Positions 24,178-31,599 of a DNA stretch of 48,407 nucleotides are shown in pieces. Under the pieces are notes generated by a model. It saw nothing but the letters and a program-made list of their open reading frames with translations. It was not told where the DNA came from and made no database searches. Origin of the DNA: JBLHKW01 sp047618565 (GTDB lineage Bacteria > Planctomycetota > UBA1135 > GCA-002686595); NCBI GenBank assembly GCA_047618565.1, contig JBLHKW010000013.1, positions 1-48,407 of the forward strand, written 5' to 3'. A program made the translations under genes and the position numbers. The stretch's first letter is position 1; every line of letters begins with the position of its first letter.

Positions 24178-25149
24178 ATGCTGAAACTTCTCGCGCTCGC
24201 CGTGTTGATGACGCCCGCCATCGCGCCTGGGATCAAGATCGTGCCCCGGGAGGGAGATCCCGCGCCCCTGTTCGAAGGGGAGTGGATGGCCTACGAGGAC
24301 ACGACCCTCGCCCAGCTCGAGGGAAAGCTGGTGTTCATCGAGTTCTGGCGCACCTGGTGAGGCCCCTGTTCCTCACAAGTTCCTCACCTGAACAAACTCT
24401 GGGAAGAGTACAGGGACAAGGGACTTGTGGTCGTTGGCGTGACCAACGAACCGAAGAGCCTCGTGACAAAGCACGTCGAGTCGAAGGGCATGGAGTTTCC
24501 CATTGCCATCGTCAAGACCAATGAAGAGTCTGCGTTCGGCATAAGGGGCTTTCCCTCTGCCTTCCTGCTGGACGTCGATGGGACGATTCTCTGGAAGGGT
24601 CATCCCGGAAAGTTCGAGCGGGAGTTCACCCGAAAGCGCCTCGATGAGGCACTCGGGAAGACGAGCACGCTGCCGCCCCTGCCCGACAAGCTTGCTGCCT
24701 CGGTCAAGAAGTACTTGAACGACCGCGCGTTTGGAAAGGCGTACAATGCGGTCACCAGGAGTCTCGCCCGCGAGCCCGAAAACGTGGAGCTCAGCCTGTT
24801 CGTCGAGAGCATCGAGGGACTGGTGCGCACGCGCGTCGAGGCCGCCGCCAAGGCCAACGACGCGGGCGAGTACGGTCGAGCCTTCGGCCTCTACAGCAGC
24901 GTGATCGACGGCTTCGATGGCGTTCCGGGCTGCGATGAGGCAGAGCAGGCGCGCACCCACCTCGGGCGTGACAAGCAGGCCAAGGCCGACCTCGCCGCCG
25001 CCAAGAAATGGACCTCGGCGATGACAACGTGGCGCGAGGGCGACTTCGAGAAGGCGCTCAAGGCAGTCACCTCTATCTCGAAGAAGTACCGCGACACAGC
25101 GACCGGAAACCGGGCGACGAAGATGCTCGAGCGCCACGGCGGCGCGTAA
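24178..25149 (+). CDS. Candidate selenoprotein: secreted thioredoxin-like (TlpA/ResA-type) protein with U-G-P-C motif
   Basis: The ATG at 24178 has a strong SD (AGGAAGAG) and opens a signal peptide (MLKLLALAVLMTPAIAPG) and a thioredoxin-like domain: GDPAPLFEG, LVFIEFWRTW, then TGA at 24358-24360 (codon 61), then GPCSSQVPHLNKLWEEYRDKGLVVVGVTNEP. Family members have W-C-G-P-C here, so the TGA replaces the first redox Cys exactly; Cys64 is the resolving residue. Reading continues in the same frame without another stop through GIRGFPSAFLLDVDG (the cis-Pro strand) and a 150-residue helical, TPR-like C-terminus to TAA at 25149. With Sec the protein is 323 residues. Without recoding it would give only a useless 60-residue fragment. 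A Cys-to-stop mutation or sequencing error is the main alternative. The putative peptidase gene follows after 25 nt. Confidence 0.8.
24356..24415 (+). promoter_or_regulatory. Possible bacterial SECIS-like stem-loops at the in-frame TGA
   Basis: Three pairings overlap or follow the TGA. (a) GGTGAGG (24356-24362) with CCTCACC (24382-24388), 7 bp with the TGA inside the stem. (b) Alternatively GTGAGG with CCTCAC (24371-24376), 6 bp and an 8-nt loop; this arises because GTTCCTCAC is present twice (24368-24376, 24379-24387). (c) ACTCT-GGGA-AGAGT (24396-24409), loop starting with G as in bacterial SECIS elements, next to the outer pairing CCCTGT (24364-24369)/ACAGGG (24410-24415). The loop of (c) is 40 nt past the TGA, farther than usual. 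Folding was done by eye. Confidence 0.35.
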
Positions 25150-25174
25150 CCCCTATCCATCGAGTACCTGCAGC

Positions 25175-26941
25175 ATGCAGCCTATTCCCAAGGCCTTGAA
25201 GTTCCTCTTCGCCTTCGTCCTGCTCGGCGTTTCGGCGTTCGCCCAGGCCCCCAAGGCTGGCAGTTATTTCGTCGACGACACGGACCTTGGCTTCAAGATC
25301 AAGGTTCCCAAGCACTGGGAATTCCTGCCCGGGGCGCCGAACGAACGCAACGTGATCGGCGTTTTCGCGGCCACGAAAGCGCCCATACTCAACCTCAGCG
25401 GTACGGATGTCCTGGTCAAGAGGTGCTGGCTCTTGCGATTCGACAAGGACCGGGAGCACACGGACTACAAGGAGTTCAAGCGCAAGAACGAGGTGGCGGA
25501 CGAGGAAAATGAGGACCGCGCAGCTCTCTACGAGCGACACAAGAACCTGAACTGGAAGGATCTCGAGACCTGGATCGAGGCTAACAATCTGGGCATCGGG
25601 ATCGGCCTGATCGAGGAAGATGACTTCTCGCGTGCCAAGGGCGTACAGGCACGTTCGGAGCTGCACCTGGGACGCACCCGTCGCGGATCCAGCATCCACG
25701 TCTGGTCGGTGCTTTACGAGGTGACCCCCGACACCGAAGTGGCCCTGGTCTTCATGGCTCCCGCTAATGAGAAGGACTGGAAGAAATGGGAGCGCGCACT
25801 CGATGGGATGGCCAGGACCTTCAAGCGGGTGGACGTGAAGGAGTCCAAGACGGTCGCTACGAATTTCGGGGCGTCCCGGCCGCGTGCCTCGAAACGGGCG
25901 AAGCTCGAGGACGAGATCCGGCGCCAGGCGGGCTGGCAATTGCACGAGACCCCCAACTACTTCGTCGTCACGAGCATGGACGAATCGAAGCTCTCTGGCC
26001 GCAAGCGGATCGAGGAGTTGCAAGCCCGCCTGGAAGCGATCCGCGGCGTATATGAGACCGACTATCCGCCCGATTCTGTCGCCGCGACACTCAGGAAGCG
26101 CGCTGCGTACAGGGCGGAAGAGGAGCGCAAGCGCCTGGAAGAAGATGGGGACGAAGACGACGAGGAGGATGACGAAGAAGAAGAAGAAGAAGAAGAAGAA
26201 GAAGAAGAAGAAGAAGAAGAAGAAGAAGAAGAAGAAGAAGAAGAAGAAGAAGAAGAGGTGGACGACGCGCCGCGTACCGAAGTGCTTGTCGATCCCATGG
26301 AAGCTTCGCGCGCCAGTGTCGTGCGCGTGTGCTCCACCAGGTCCGAATACCAGCTCTATGGCGGCCCGGGTGGTAGCGCCGGTTACTGGTCGCCCGTGAC
26401 CGAAGAGCTGGTCTTCTACGGCCAGGCGAGTGGCGGCGAATCCGACGTCTGGATCGTCCTCAACCACGAGGCCTTCCACCAGTACATCTATTACTTCTAC
26501 GGCCAGATCTCGCCGCACAGCTGGTACAACGAGGGAACCGGGGACTTCTACTCCGGGTACCAGCTCGACAGGCGCAATCGATTCCAGCTAGCGCCGAACA
26601 GCTGGCGCCTGCGGACCATTCAGGTCAACATCCGAAGCGGCGACTACGCACCCTTGAGAGAACTTGTGCGCTGGACGCAGGCGCAGTACTACGGAAACAA
26701 CGATCTGGGACTGCGCGGCGGGGCCAACTACGCGCAGGGATGGTCGTTCATCTACTTCCTGCGGACCGGCAACGACAAGGGTGCAAAGGGCTGGAACGAC
26801 GAATGGGACGACATCCTGTCCGTCTACCTCGAGACCCTCGCGATCAGCGGGGACCTCGACAAGGCCGTGGACGAGGCCTTCAAGGATGTCGACTACATGG
26901 AGCTCGAGGACGCCTGGAAGGAATTCGTGCTCGATATCTAG
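25175..26941 (+). CDS. Secreted putative zinc metallopeptidase (gluzincin-like) with poly-Glu insert
   Basis: 588 residues: signal peptide (FLFAFVLLGVSAFAQA), a beta-rich N-terminal domain (to about 225) resembling PsbP/LpqN-like secreted domains, a charged linker, 28 consecutive Glu at 334-361, and a C-terminal peptidase-like domain. This has HEAFH at 431-435 (VLNHEAFHQYIYYFYG) and SWYNEGTGDFYSG with Glu453, the HExxH...E arrangement of gluzincins such as the peptidase MA/DUF1570-like group; the four key residues His431, Glu432, His435 and Glu453 are intact. The poly-Glu run interrupts the segment between a helix and the peptidase domain and is probably tolerated as a loop. Starts 25 nt after the candidate selenoprotein, likely the same transcript. 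Substrate unknown. Confidence 0.72.
   Translation: MQPIPKALKFLFAFVLLGVSAFAQAPKAGSYFVDDTDLGFKIKVPKHWEFLPGAPNERNVIGVFAATKAPILNLSGTDVLVKRCWLLRFDKDREHTDYKEFKRKNEVADEENEDRAALYERHKNLNWKDLETWIEANNLGIGIGLIEEDDFSRAKGVQARSELHLGRTRRGSSIHVWSVLYEVTPDTEVALVFMAPANEKDWKKWERALDGMARTFKRVDVKESKTVATNFGASRPRASKRAKLEDEIRRQAGWQLHETPNYFVVTSMDESKLSGRKRIEELQARLEAIRGVYETDYPPDSVAATLRKRAAYRAEEERKRLEEDGDEDDEEDDEEEEEEEEEEEEEEEEEEEEEEEEEEEEVDDAPRTEVLVDPMEASRASVVRVCSTRSEYQLYGGPGGSAGYWSPVTEELVFYGQASGGESDVWIVLNHEAFHQYIYYFYGQISPHSWYNEGTGDFYSGYQLDRRNRFQLAPNSWRLRTIQVNIRSGDYAPLRELVRWTQAQYYGNNDLGLRGGANYAQGWSFIYFLRTGNDKGAKGWNDEWDDILSVYLETLAISGDLDKAVDEAFKDVDYMELEDAWKEFVLDI
26174..26257 (+). repeat. (GAA)27-GAG trinucleotide microsatellite
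   Basis: A perfect run of 27 GAA codons (26174-26254) followed by GAG encodes 28 Glu inside the putative metallopeptidase. Neighbouring genes use mostly GAG for Glu, so the pure GAA run reflects repeat expansion rather than codon choice. Length change in steps of 3 nt keeps the frame. Confidence 0.97.
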
Positions 26942-27005
26942 GTGGGCGTCGTGCATGCGCGGCCATGCGTGACAGCGTGCTGGCTTCCTCCACGCGGCGC
27001 GCGGC

Positions 27006-28052
27006 CTACTCCGATGCGGCCGGCGCTCCAAGCATGTCCAGCACGCCCTGCGCCCGTTCGCGCTCGACCTCGATCCGGGCCACCAGGATCTGCTGACGGG
27101 GCGCCAGCGCTGGGTCGGCATCCAGCGCGCCCGATTCGGAAACCAGGTGGCACAGCCGCGCGGCATCCTCGAGATGGACCAGCGCGCGCCGGGCGGGGAC
27201 CTCGCGGCCCTGCGCATGGGCAAAGCGCGAGCGCGCGGCACGCAGGAGCCGGTCTCCCGCGCGGGCCGGTTCACCGGCGGCGAGCCAGGCGCGCCCGGCG
27301 AGTTCCAGAGCCTCCGACATGAAGTCGTAACGCGAGCGTGCCTGCAGAACCTCGGCTTCGCGCTCGTAGGCCCGTGCAGCGTTCGCAAACTGACGGTCGT
27401 GTTGCGCGAGGCGCGCGCGCAAGCGCAGGGCCGAGGACGGCATCGAGTCTCGGCCGCCCAGCTTCTTTGCCAGCTTCTCGGCGCGCTCCAGGGCCACCCC
27501 GGCCGCGCTGCGCCGCTCGCCGGGCACGGGGGCATCGCCGGCGATCAGCGCCAGTCCACGCAGCGCCAGGGCTTCGATCTGTTCGCGCCGCGTGGCGCCG
27601 CTCGAGCTCTGCAGGGCCCGATCGGCGGCCTGCAGACATGCGTCGGACTCCCCCGCCAGGTGTTCGAGACGCGCGCGCACGACGTGCACCGGCGCGAGGC
27701 GCTCCCCGGCCCGCCCGAGCTCGAAGAGGGCCGTGCTCAGCAGTCCGCGCGCACGATCCGTACCCCCGAGTGCAATCTCACACACGGCCAGGTTGTACGC
27801 ACTGTCCCCGATCTTGAGCGCGTCGTCACTGCGTTCCGCCTGGAGCAACTGGCGCCCGTACAGGTTACGCGCATACTCGAGCTCACCGCGCTCGAAGGCC
27901 GCGCGCGCGCTCAACTCGAGACGCCCGTACTCGCTGTCGCGCGGCGACTCGACGACCTTCTCCGGAGCACCGCAACCTGACGCAGCCAGGCCGAACGCCA
28001 GCGCCAGCGGAAGCAGCCGCAGCTGGATCGCCATCCTCGCGCTCAACATCAC
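27006..28052 (-). CDS. TPR-like lipoprotein, last gene of the MCE transport operon
   Basis: 348 residues from GTG 28052, or ATG at 28049 or 28034; all keep a lipoprotein signal with lipobox LAASGC. The rest is helical with TPR-like repeats (LSARAAFERGELEYARNLYGRQLLQAE, YNLAVCEIALGGTDRARGLLSTAL, ALELAGRAWLAAGEPARAGDRLLRAA). Its start overlaps the MCE gene stop (GTGA, 28049-28052). In other MCE operons the last gene is often an outer-membrane lipoprotein that works with the MCE protein, so a docking role in lipid transfer is possible but inferred. Confidence 0.82.
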   Translation of the reverse strand: MMLSARMAIQLRLLPLALAFGLAASGCGAPEKVVESPRDSEYGRLELSARAAFERGELEYARNLYGRQLLQAERSDDALKIGDSAYNLAVCEIALGGTDRARGLLSTALFELGRAGERLAPVHVVRARLEHLAGESDACLQAADRALQSSSGATRREQIEALALRGLALIAGDAPVPGERRSAAGVALERAEKLAKKLGGRDSMPSSALRLRARLAQHDRQFANAARAYEREAEVLQARSRYDFMSEALELAGRAWLAAGEPARAGDRLLRAARSRFAHAQGREVPARRALVHLEDAARLCHLVSESGALDADPALAPRQQILVARIEVERERAQGVLDMLGAPAASE

Positions 28053-29227
28053 CGCTCTCCTCCGAGCGCCGCGCCTACATCCTCGACCGGGATGCGACCC
28101 GGACCGGGCTGGCCTTCGACGTAGCTCCGCAACAACCAGTGCTGCTGGATGGCGCGCACGAGGGCATCGACCTGGCGCAGGGTCTCCTGACTCTCGATCA
28201 GAAAGCCCGGCAGAGTACTGGCCTCCTGCTCGATAGTGCTCGCCAGGCGCGGCAGGCTGCGTGAAGCAACCTCGACCTGGGCCAGGATGTTGTCGAGCCG
28301 CCCGAGTACCGCCTCGGTCTGCTCGGCCATGGCTGGCAGGTGCGCGAGGGTCGTGTCGAAGGGCGCCGGATACGGTTGCTCGCCCGCGAGCATGCCGCGC
28401 ACCAGAGCGATCGTGGCGCGCGTCTCCTCCAGGGTCCCCTGGGTGCTGTCAAAGATCGTCTGCGAGCGCGCGTTCCAGCTCTCGTCACGCAACGCCCAGC
28501 CCACCAGCCCCTCGTCGGCCAGGTGCTCCACCAGGGCGTTCGTATTCGTCAGAAGCACGTAGAGCTCGCCGTCGGGCTCGGAGGTCATCAGGTCGATGCG
28601 ATCGTAGGTGCTCGCCAGGCGAATCTCCCAGGCGCGGAAGAGCTCGTTCCACTCGAGCATCTCCCTGTCCCAGCGTTCGACCTTTGCGTAGAGCTTCACG
28701 AAGCGCTCCTCCCAGGCCAGCGCCTTGTCGTTCCAGACCTTGAAGTTGCTCTCCAGGTCCACGTCTGCGATGGCCGTCGTCGCCAGGCGTGCATGTCGCG
28801 TGCCCTCGGGGAACAGCAATGGACGATCGTTGCCGCCCTTCGAGAGCGTGAGCTGCACCGCCCCCAGGATCGGTAACAGGGGCGTGATCACGCGCGCCTC
28901 CGAATCCAGGTGCAGGTGCTGCACCAGCTCGCCCTGGAGCGCCAGGGTCACCAATGTGGCCGCGTCGGGCCCCTCGGCGGCGTCCCCCAGGTCCACGTCG
29001 AGGGACACCGAGGCCACGCTGCCGACCGTGGAGCCGGCGATGAGCACGACCGCCCCACGCGGCACATCGGTGTCTCCCGGCAACTGAACAACGAGCTCGT
29101 ACACGGGTTCGAACCAGTGCTGAACACGCGCCGCGACCACGACCAGGGACACCACGACGACGAACGCCAGGATGACGAATGCGCCGGTGATCTCGCTCAC
29201 GGAATTGAAATCAAAACGACTCTTCAC
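28049..29227 (-). CDS. MCE-domain (MlaD-like) lipid-binding protein
   Basis: 392 residues: one N-terminal TM helix (ITGAFVILAFVVVVSLVVVAARV, about 13-35), then a single MCE domain (YELVVQLPGDTDVPRGAVVLIAGSTVGSVASVSLDVD... to about 140), then a long helical, coiled-coil-prone C-terminus with several Leu/Glu-rich segments. MlaD proteins form hexameric rings that carry lipids between membranes; long C-terminal helices form tubes in PqiB/Mce1-type members. GTG start at 29227 with strong GGGAGGAG SD lying in the end of the ABC gene, 2 nt after its stop. Partner of the permease and ATPase-like genes upstream. Confidence 0.92.
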   Translation of the reverse strand: MKSRFDFNSVSEITGAFVILAFVVVVSLVVVAARVQHWFEPVYELVVQLPGDTDVPRGAVVLIAGSTVGSVASVSLDVDLGDAAEGPDAATLVTLALQGELVQHLHLDSEARVITPLLPILGAVQLTLSKGGNDRPLLFPEGTRHARLATTAIADVDLESNFKVWNDKALAWEERFVKLYAKVERWDREMLEWNELFRAWEIRLASTYDRIDLMTSEPDGELYVLLTNTNALVEHLADEGLVGWALRDESWNARSQTIFDSTQGTLEETRATIALVRGMLAGEQPYPAPFDTTLAHLPAMAEQTEAVLGRLDNILAQVEVASRSLPRLASTIEQEASTLPGFLIESQETLRQVDALVRAIQQHWLLRSYVEGQPGPGRIPVEDVGAALGGER

Positions 29228-29229
29228 GG

Positions 29230-29934
29230 TCAGTCTCCTCCCGACGGTCGCAGGCCACCGGCCTCAAGAACATAGCGCACATCCGCCTCCAGTGCGCGCG
29301 CCTCGAACACACGCTCCTCCGGCGTCAGCCACAGCACACCGGCGCCGCGCGAGCGCGCCACGCGCACCTGCTCCAGCAGCGGCTCCAGCAATTCGTCGAC
29401 GACCCCTCGCAGGGGTCGCTCGAGCACGAGCAGATCCGGTGCGCCGAGAAACGCACGCACCAGCGCGCACGCACGCAACTCTCCATGGCCGACGCGATGC
29501 GGACGGCTGGATGTCAGCTCCGAGAGGCCGAAATGGCGTGCCAGGCCGAGCGCCTCCTGCACGATCTCCTCCTCCGCCCGCGCGCTGTGATGACAGCTCG
29601 CAAGGATCACGTTCTCGTCCACGTTCAGGTTCGAGACCCACTCGGCCTGCTCGTAGACGCGGCCAATGGTGCCGCGCAATCTCGTGGCTTCCACGCCCGG
29701 CACCTCGGCCCAATCATCGCCCTTGTAGCGCACCTGTCCCCTGAACGGTCGGAGCAGGCCCAGCGCGGCTTCCCCCAGCGTCGCGGCACCCGGCCCGCGC
29801 GGAACGCGGATCAGGGCCAGGCCGCCGGGCGCAATGCGCAGGTCGATCCCCGCCAGCGGGCGCGCTCCCGTCGAGGCCTCCGGCAGGGCCACGCGCTCGA
29901 ATGCGAGCCGGCTCTCGCTGATCGGGGCGCTCAC
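29230..29934 (-). CDS. MlaF-like ABC ATPase with degenerate catalytic motifs
   Basis: 234 residues from the GTG that overlaps the permease stop (GTGA, 29931-29934). The ABC fold is recognisable: GIDLRIAPGGLALIRVPRGPGAATLGEAALGLLRP matches the Walker A strand and helix, GRVYEQAEWVSNLNVDENV the Q-loop region, VRAFLGAPDLLVLERPLRGV the signature-to-Walker-B region. But every catalytic motif is altered: Walker A is GPGAAT at 47-52 (Lys and Ser both Ala), Walker B ends in Glu172-Arg173 instead of Asp-Glu, the signature is VGHGEL instead of LSGGQ, and the switch His is Pro205. ATP hydrolysis is not expected. The reading frame is intact and tightly coupled to neighbours, so it is not a decaying pseudogene. 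It may have become a structural partner of MlaE. Confidence 0.85.
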   Translation of the reverse strand: MSAPISESRLAFERVALPEASTGARPLAGIDLRIAPGGLALIRVPRGPGAATLGEAALGLLRPFRGQVRYKGDDWAEVPGVEATRLRGTIGRVYEQAEWVSNLNVDENVILASCHHSARAEEEIVQEALGLARHFGLSELTSSRPHRVGHGELRACALVRAFLGAPDLLVLERPLRGVVDELLEPLLEQVRVARSRGAGVLWLTPEERVFEARALEADVRYVLEAGGLRPSGGD

Positions 29935-30746
29935 AGGTAGGCCACGATCGAGAGAAGCGCGGATGAGATGAACAGTGCGGCGATCGCGCGGCTCAGCGCG
30001 CGCGTCGCGGCTTTCGGAATGTCGGTGCGGGCGCTGCCCGCACCGAGGCCATCCACGCAGCAGATGATTGTCGTCAGGAAGGCCGGTAGCAGGGTCTTTG
30101 CCAGCGCGTGCACAAGGTCTCCTGACTCGACCGCAGAGAGCACGCTCCACATGAAGCCACCGTCCAGGTTGCCCTGGTGGCCCAGAGCCAGGGATGCCAG
30201 GTAGCCACTGATCATCGACGCGACCACGAAGAACAGGCTCAGGCAGCAGAGCGAGATGGTGACACCCACGACCCGCGGAAGGACGAGATAGCCCAGTGGA
30301 TCGAGCCCCTCGGACTCGAGCAGTCGCACCTCACCCGCCACGGTCATGGTCGCGAGCTCCGTCACGATCGCGCTACCGCTGCGCACGAGCACGACCGTGT
30401 TGGCCAGCAGGGGCGCCAGCTCACGCAGGACGATGGTCACGAGCACGGGCCCGAGCAGCGCCTCCTGCCCGGCCCGCTCCAACCACAGCTGCGCTTGCAG
30501 GACGACCGAGACCCCCACCAGCAAGGCCAGCAACAGGGTGAACGGCAGAGCGCCCACTCCGGTGAAGTAGATCTGCCGCGCGAGGACGTTGCGCGTCGTG
30601 CGCGGCCAGGAGCGTGGATTCAGAGCGACGAGCAGCACGCGTGTCGCGACAGCCACGACGTAGCAAGCCTCACCGGCACAGCGCAGTGTCCATGCGCCCA
30701 GCCGCCCAACGGGCGAAAGGGGCCGCGCCCCGGCACCTGGCTCCAT
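29931..30746 (-). CDS. MlaE-family ABC permease
   Basis: 271 residues from ATG 30746 (MEPGAGARPL...). The core is the MlaE/YrbE pattern: YFTGVGALPFTLLLALLVGVSVVLQAQ, then VLRELAPLLANTVVLVRSGSAIVTELATMTVAGEV, LDPLGYLVLPRVVGVTISLCCLSLFFVVASM and two more TM segments. Five or six TM helices. MlaE forms the inner-membrane part of an MCE lipid transporter. The coupling segment (GEVRLLESEGLDPLGYLVLPR) is conserved in position although the ATPase partner is degenerate. An upstream start (30950) would run into the MBL gene and encode a non-hydrophobic leader, so it is rejected. Confidence 0.9.
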   Translation of the reverse strand: MEPGAGARPLSPVGRLGAWTLRCAGEACYVVAVATRVLLVALNPRSWPRTTRNVLARQIYFTGVGALPFTLLLALLVGVSVVLQAQLWLERAGQEALLGPVLVTIVLRELAPLLANTVVLVRSGSAIVTELATMTVAGEVRLLESEGLDPLGYLVLPRVVGVTISLCCLSLFFVVASMISGYLASLALGHQGNLDGGFMWSVLSAVESGDLVHALAKTLLPAFLTTIICCVDGLGAGSARTDIPKAATRALSRAIAALFISSALLSIVAYL

Positions 30747-30798
30747 CGTCACGCTCCCGTCCAACGCGATGCTCCGGCAAGGCCGACCATGGCGCCCA

Positions 30799-31590
30799 TC
30801 AGAACGTGTACTCCCGGCCCGGCTCGACGATGCACAGGTCGGCCAGACCCAGCTGCGCGAGCTCCGCGCAGATCTCGGCCTGGTGGCCCGGCTTGAAGTG
30901 CACGGCGTACATGGGAGTTCCGGCTGGCAGCTTGGCAACCTCGCCCGCAAAGCGCGCGGGCGTCAGATGCTTGGAGGCCACCGCCAGGTCGTGCTCGCGG
31001 TCGGGGAAGGAGGTCTCCAGGAAGACCCCGCGTAGCCCCGCGAGCCGACCTGCGCACAACCAGAGTTCTTCGGTCGGTGCGCTGTCCCCGCCGATGACAA
31101 GGCTCTTGCCCTGCGCCTCCAGCAGGAATCCGATGGTCGGCACCGTGTGGTCCACGGGCACCGGAGTGAAGCGCAGGCCCTCGATCTCCACGGGCTGGCC
31201 GGGAACCAGCTCCCGAAAACGAACGAAGGGAGCCTCGGGCGTTCCGATGCGGTCGAGGTCCGGCCAGACGCGATCGTTGAACACGTGCTGCTTCAGAACG
31301 TCCAGCGTGTCCTCCGTCCCCCAGACCTGGATGCTCTCACGCTGCGGATCGTAGTCGTTGATCAACAGCATAGGCAGGGATGCAATGTGATCCGCGTGCC
31401 CGTGCGTCAGCAGAATGTTGCGCACCACACTCTGTGTCGCCGGCGATCCGTTGAAGCCCAGCGAGCCCGCATCGACCGCGATCGTGTCGTTGATCACGAA
31501 GCTGTTCGCGTACTGCAGAGTGCTATCCGCCCCGCCCGCGCCACAGGCGGAAGGGAGCAAACGCACACGAATTTCTCCGCACAGAGTCAT
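30799..31590 (-). CDS. MBL-fold metallo-hydrolase resembling class II cyclic-nucleotide phosphodiesterase
   Basis: 263 residues with the metal-binding motif HGHADH at 63-68 (LLTHGHADHIASLPMLLIND), then His in PVDHTVPTIGFLLE, Asp in GGDSAPTEELW and His in YAVHFKPGHQ, the full set of metallo-beta-lactamase-fold ligands. The run HIASLPMLL after the metal motif resembles class II 3',5'-cyclic nucleotide phosphodiesterases (CpdP/PDE1 type) that hydrolyse cAMP; the signature is close but not exact. The nearby cyclase gene fits a make/break pair. A tRNase Z-like or other MBL hydrolase remains possible. It begins 9 nt after the M48 stop. Confidence 0.8.
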   Translation of the reverse strand: MTLCGEIRVRLLPSACGAGGADSTLQYANSFVINDTIAVDAGSLGFNGSPATQSVVRNILLTHGHADHIASLPMLLINDYDPQRESIQVWGTEDTLDVLKQHVFNDRVWPDLDRIGTPEAPFVRFRELVPGQPVEIEGLRFTPVPVDHTVPTIGFLLEAQGKSLVIGGDSAPTEELWLCAGRLAGLRGVFLETSFPDREHDLAVASKHLTPARFAGEVAKLPAGTPMYAVHFKPGHQAEICAELAQLGLADLCIVEPGREYTF

Positions 31591-31599
31591 GCTGCGGGA

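Noticed and set aside
24358..24360. Pseudogene or sequencing error explaining the TGA
   Set aside because: Not excluded, but disfavoured: the stop falls exactly on the redox Cys position and no other disruption is present in 323 codons. A single base change of TGC or TGT would also produce it, so this stays the main alternative.
24427..25149. Independent 240-residue gene starting at 24427 and a separate 60-residue gene before it
   Set aside because: Both parts are in the same frame on either side of a TGA, and the second alone would start inside a thioredoxin fold without signal peptide or SD. One gene with Sec explains all of it better.
25073..26518. Minus-strand frame with a run of 28 Phe
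   Set aside because: The poly-Phe is the complement of the GAA repeat in the peptidase-like gene; no promoter, signal or domain supports it.
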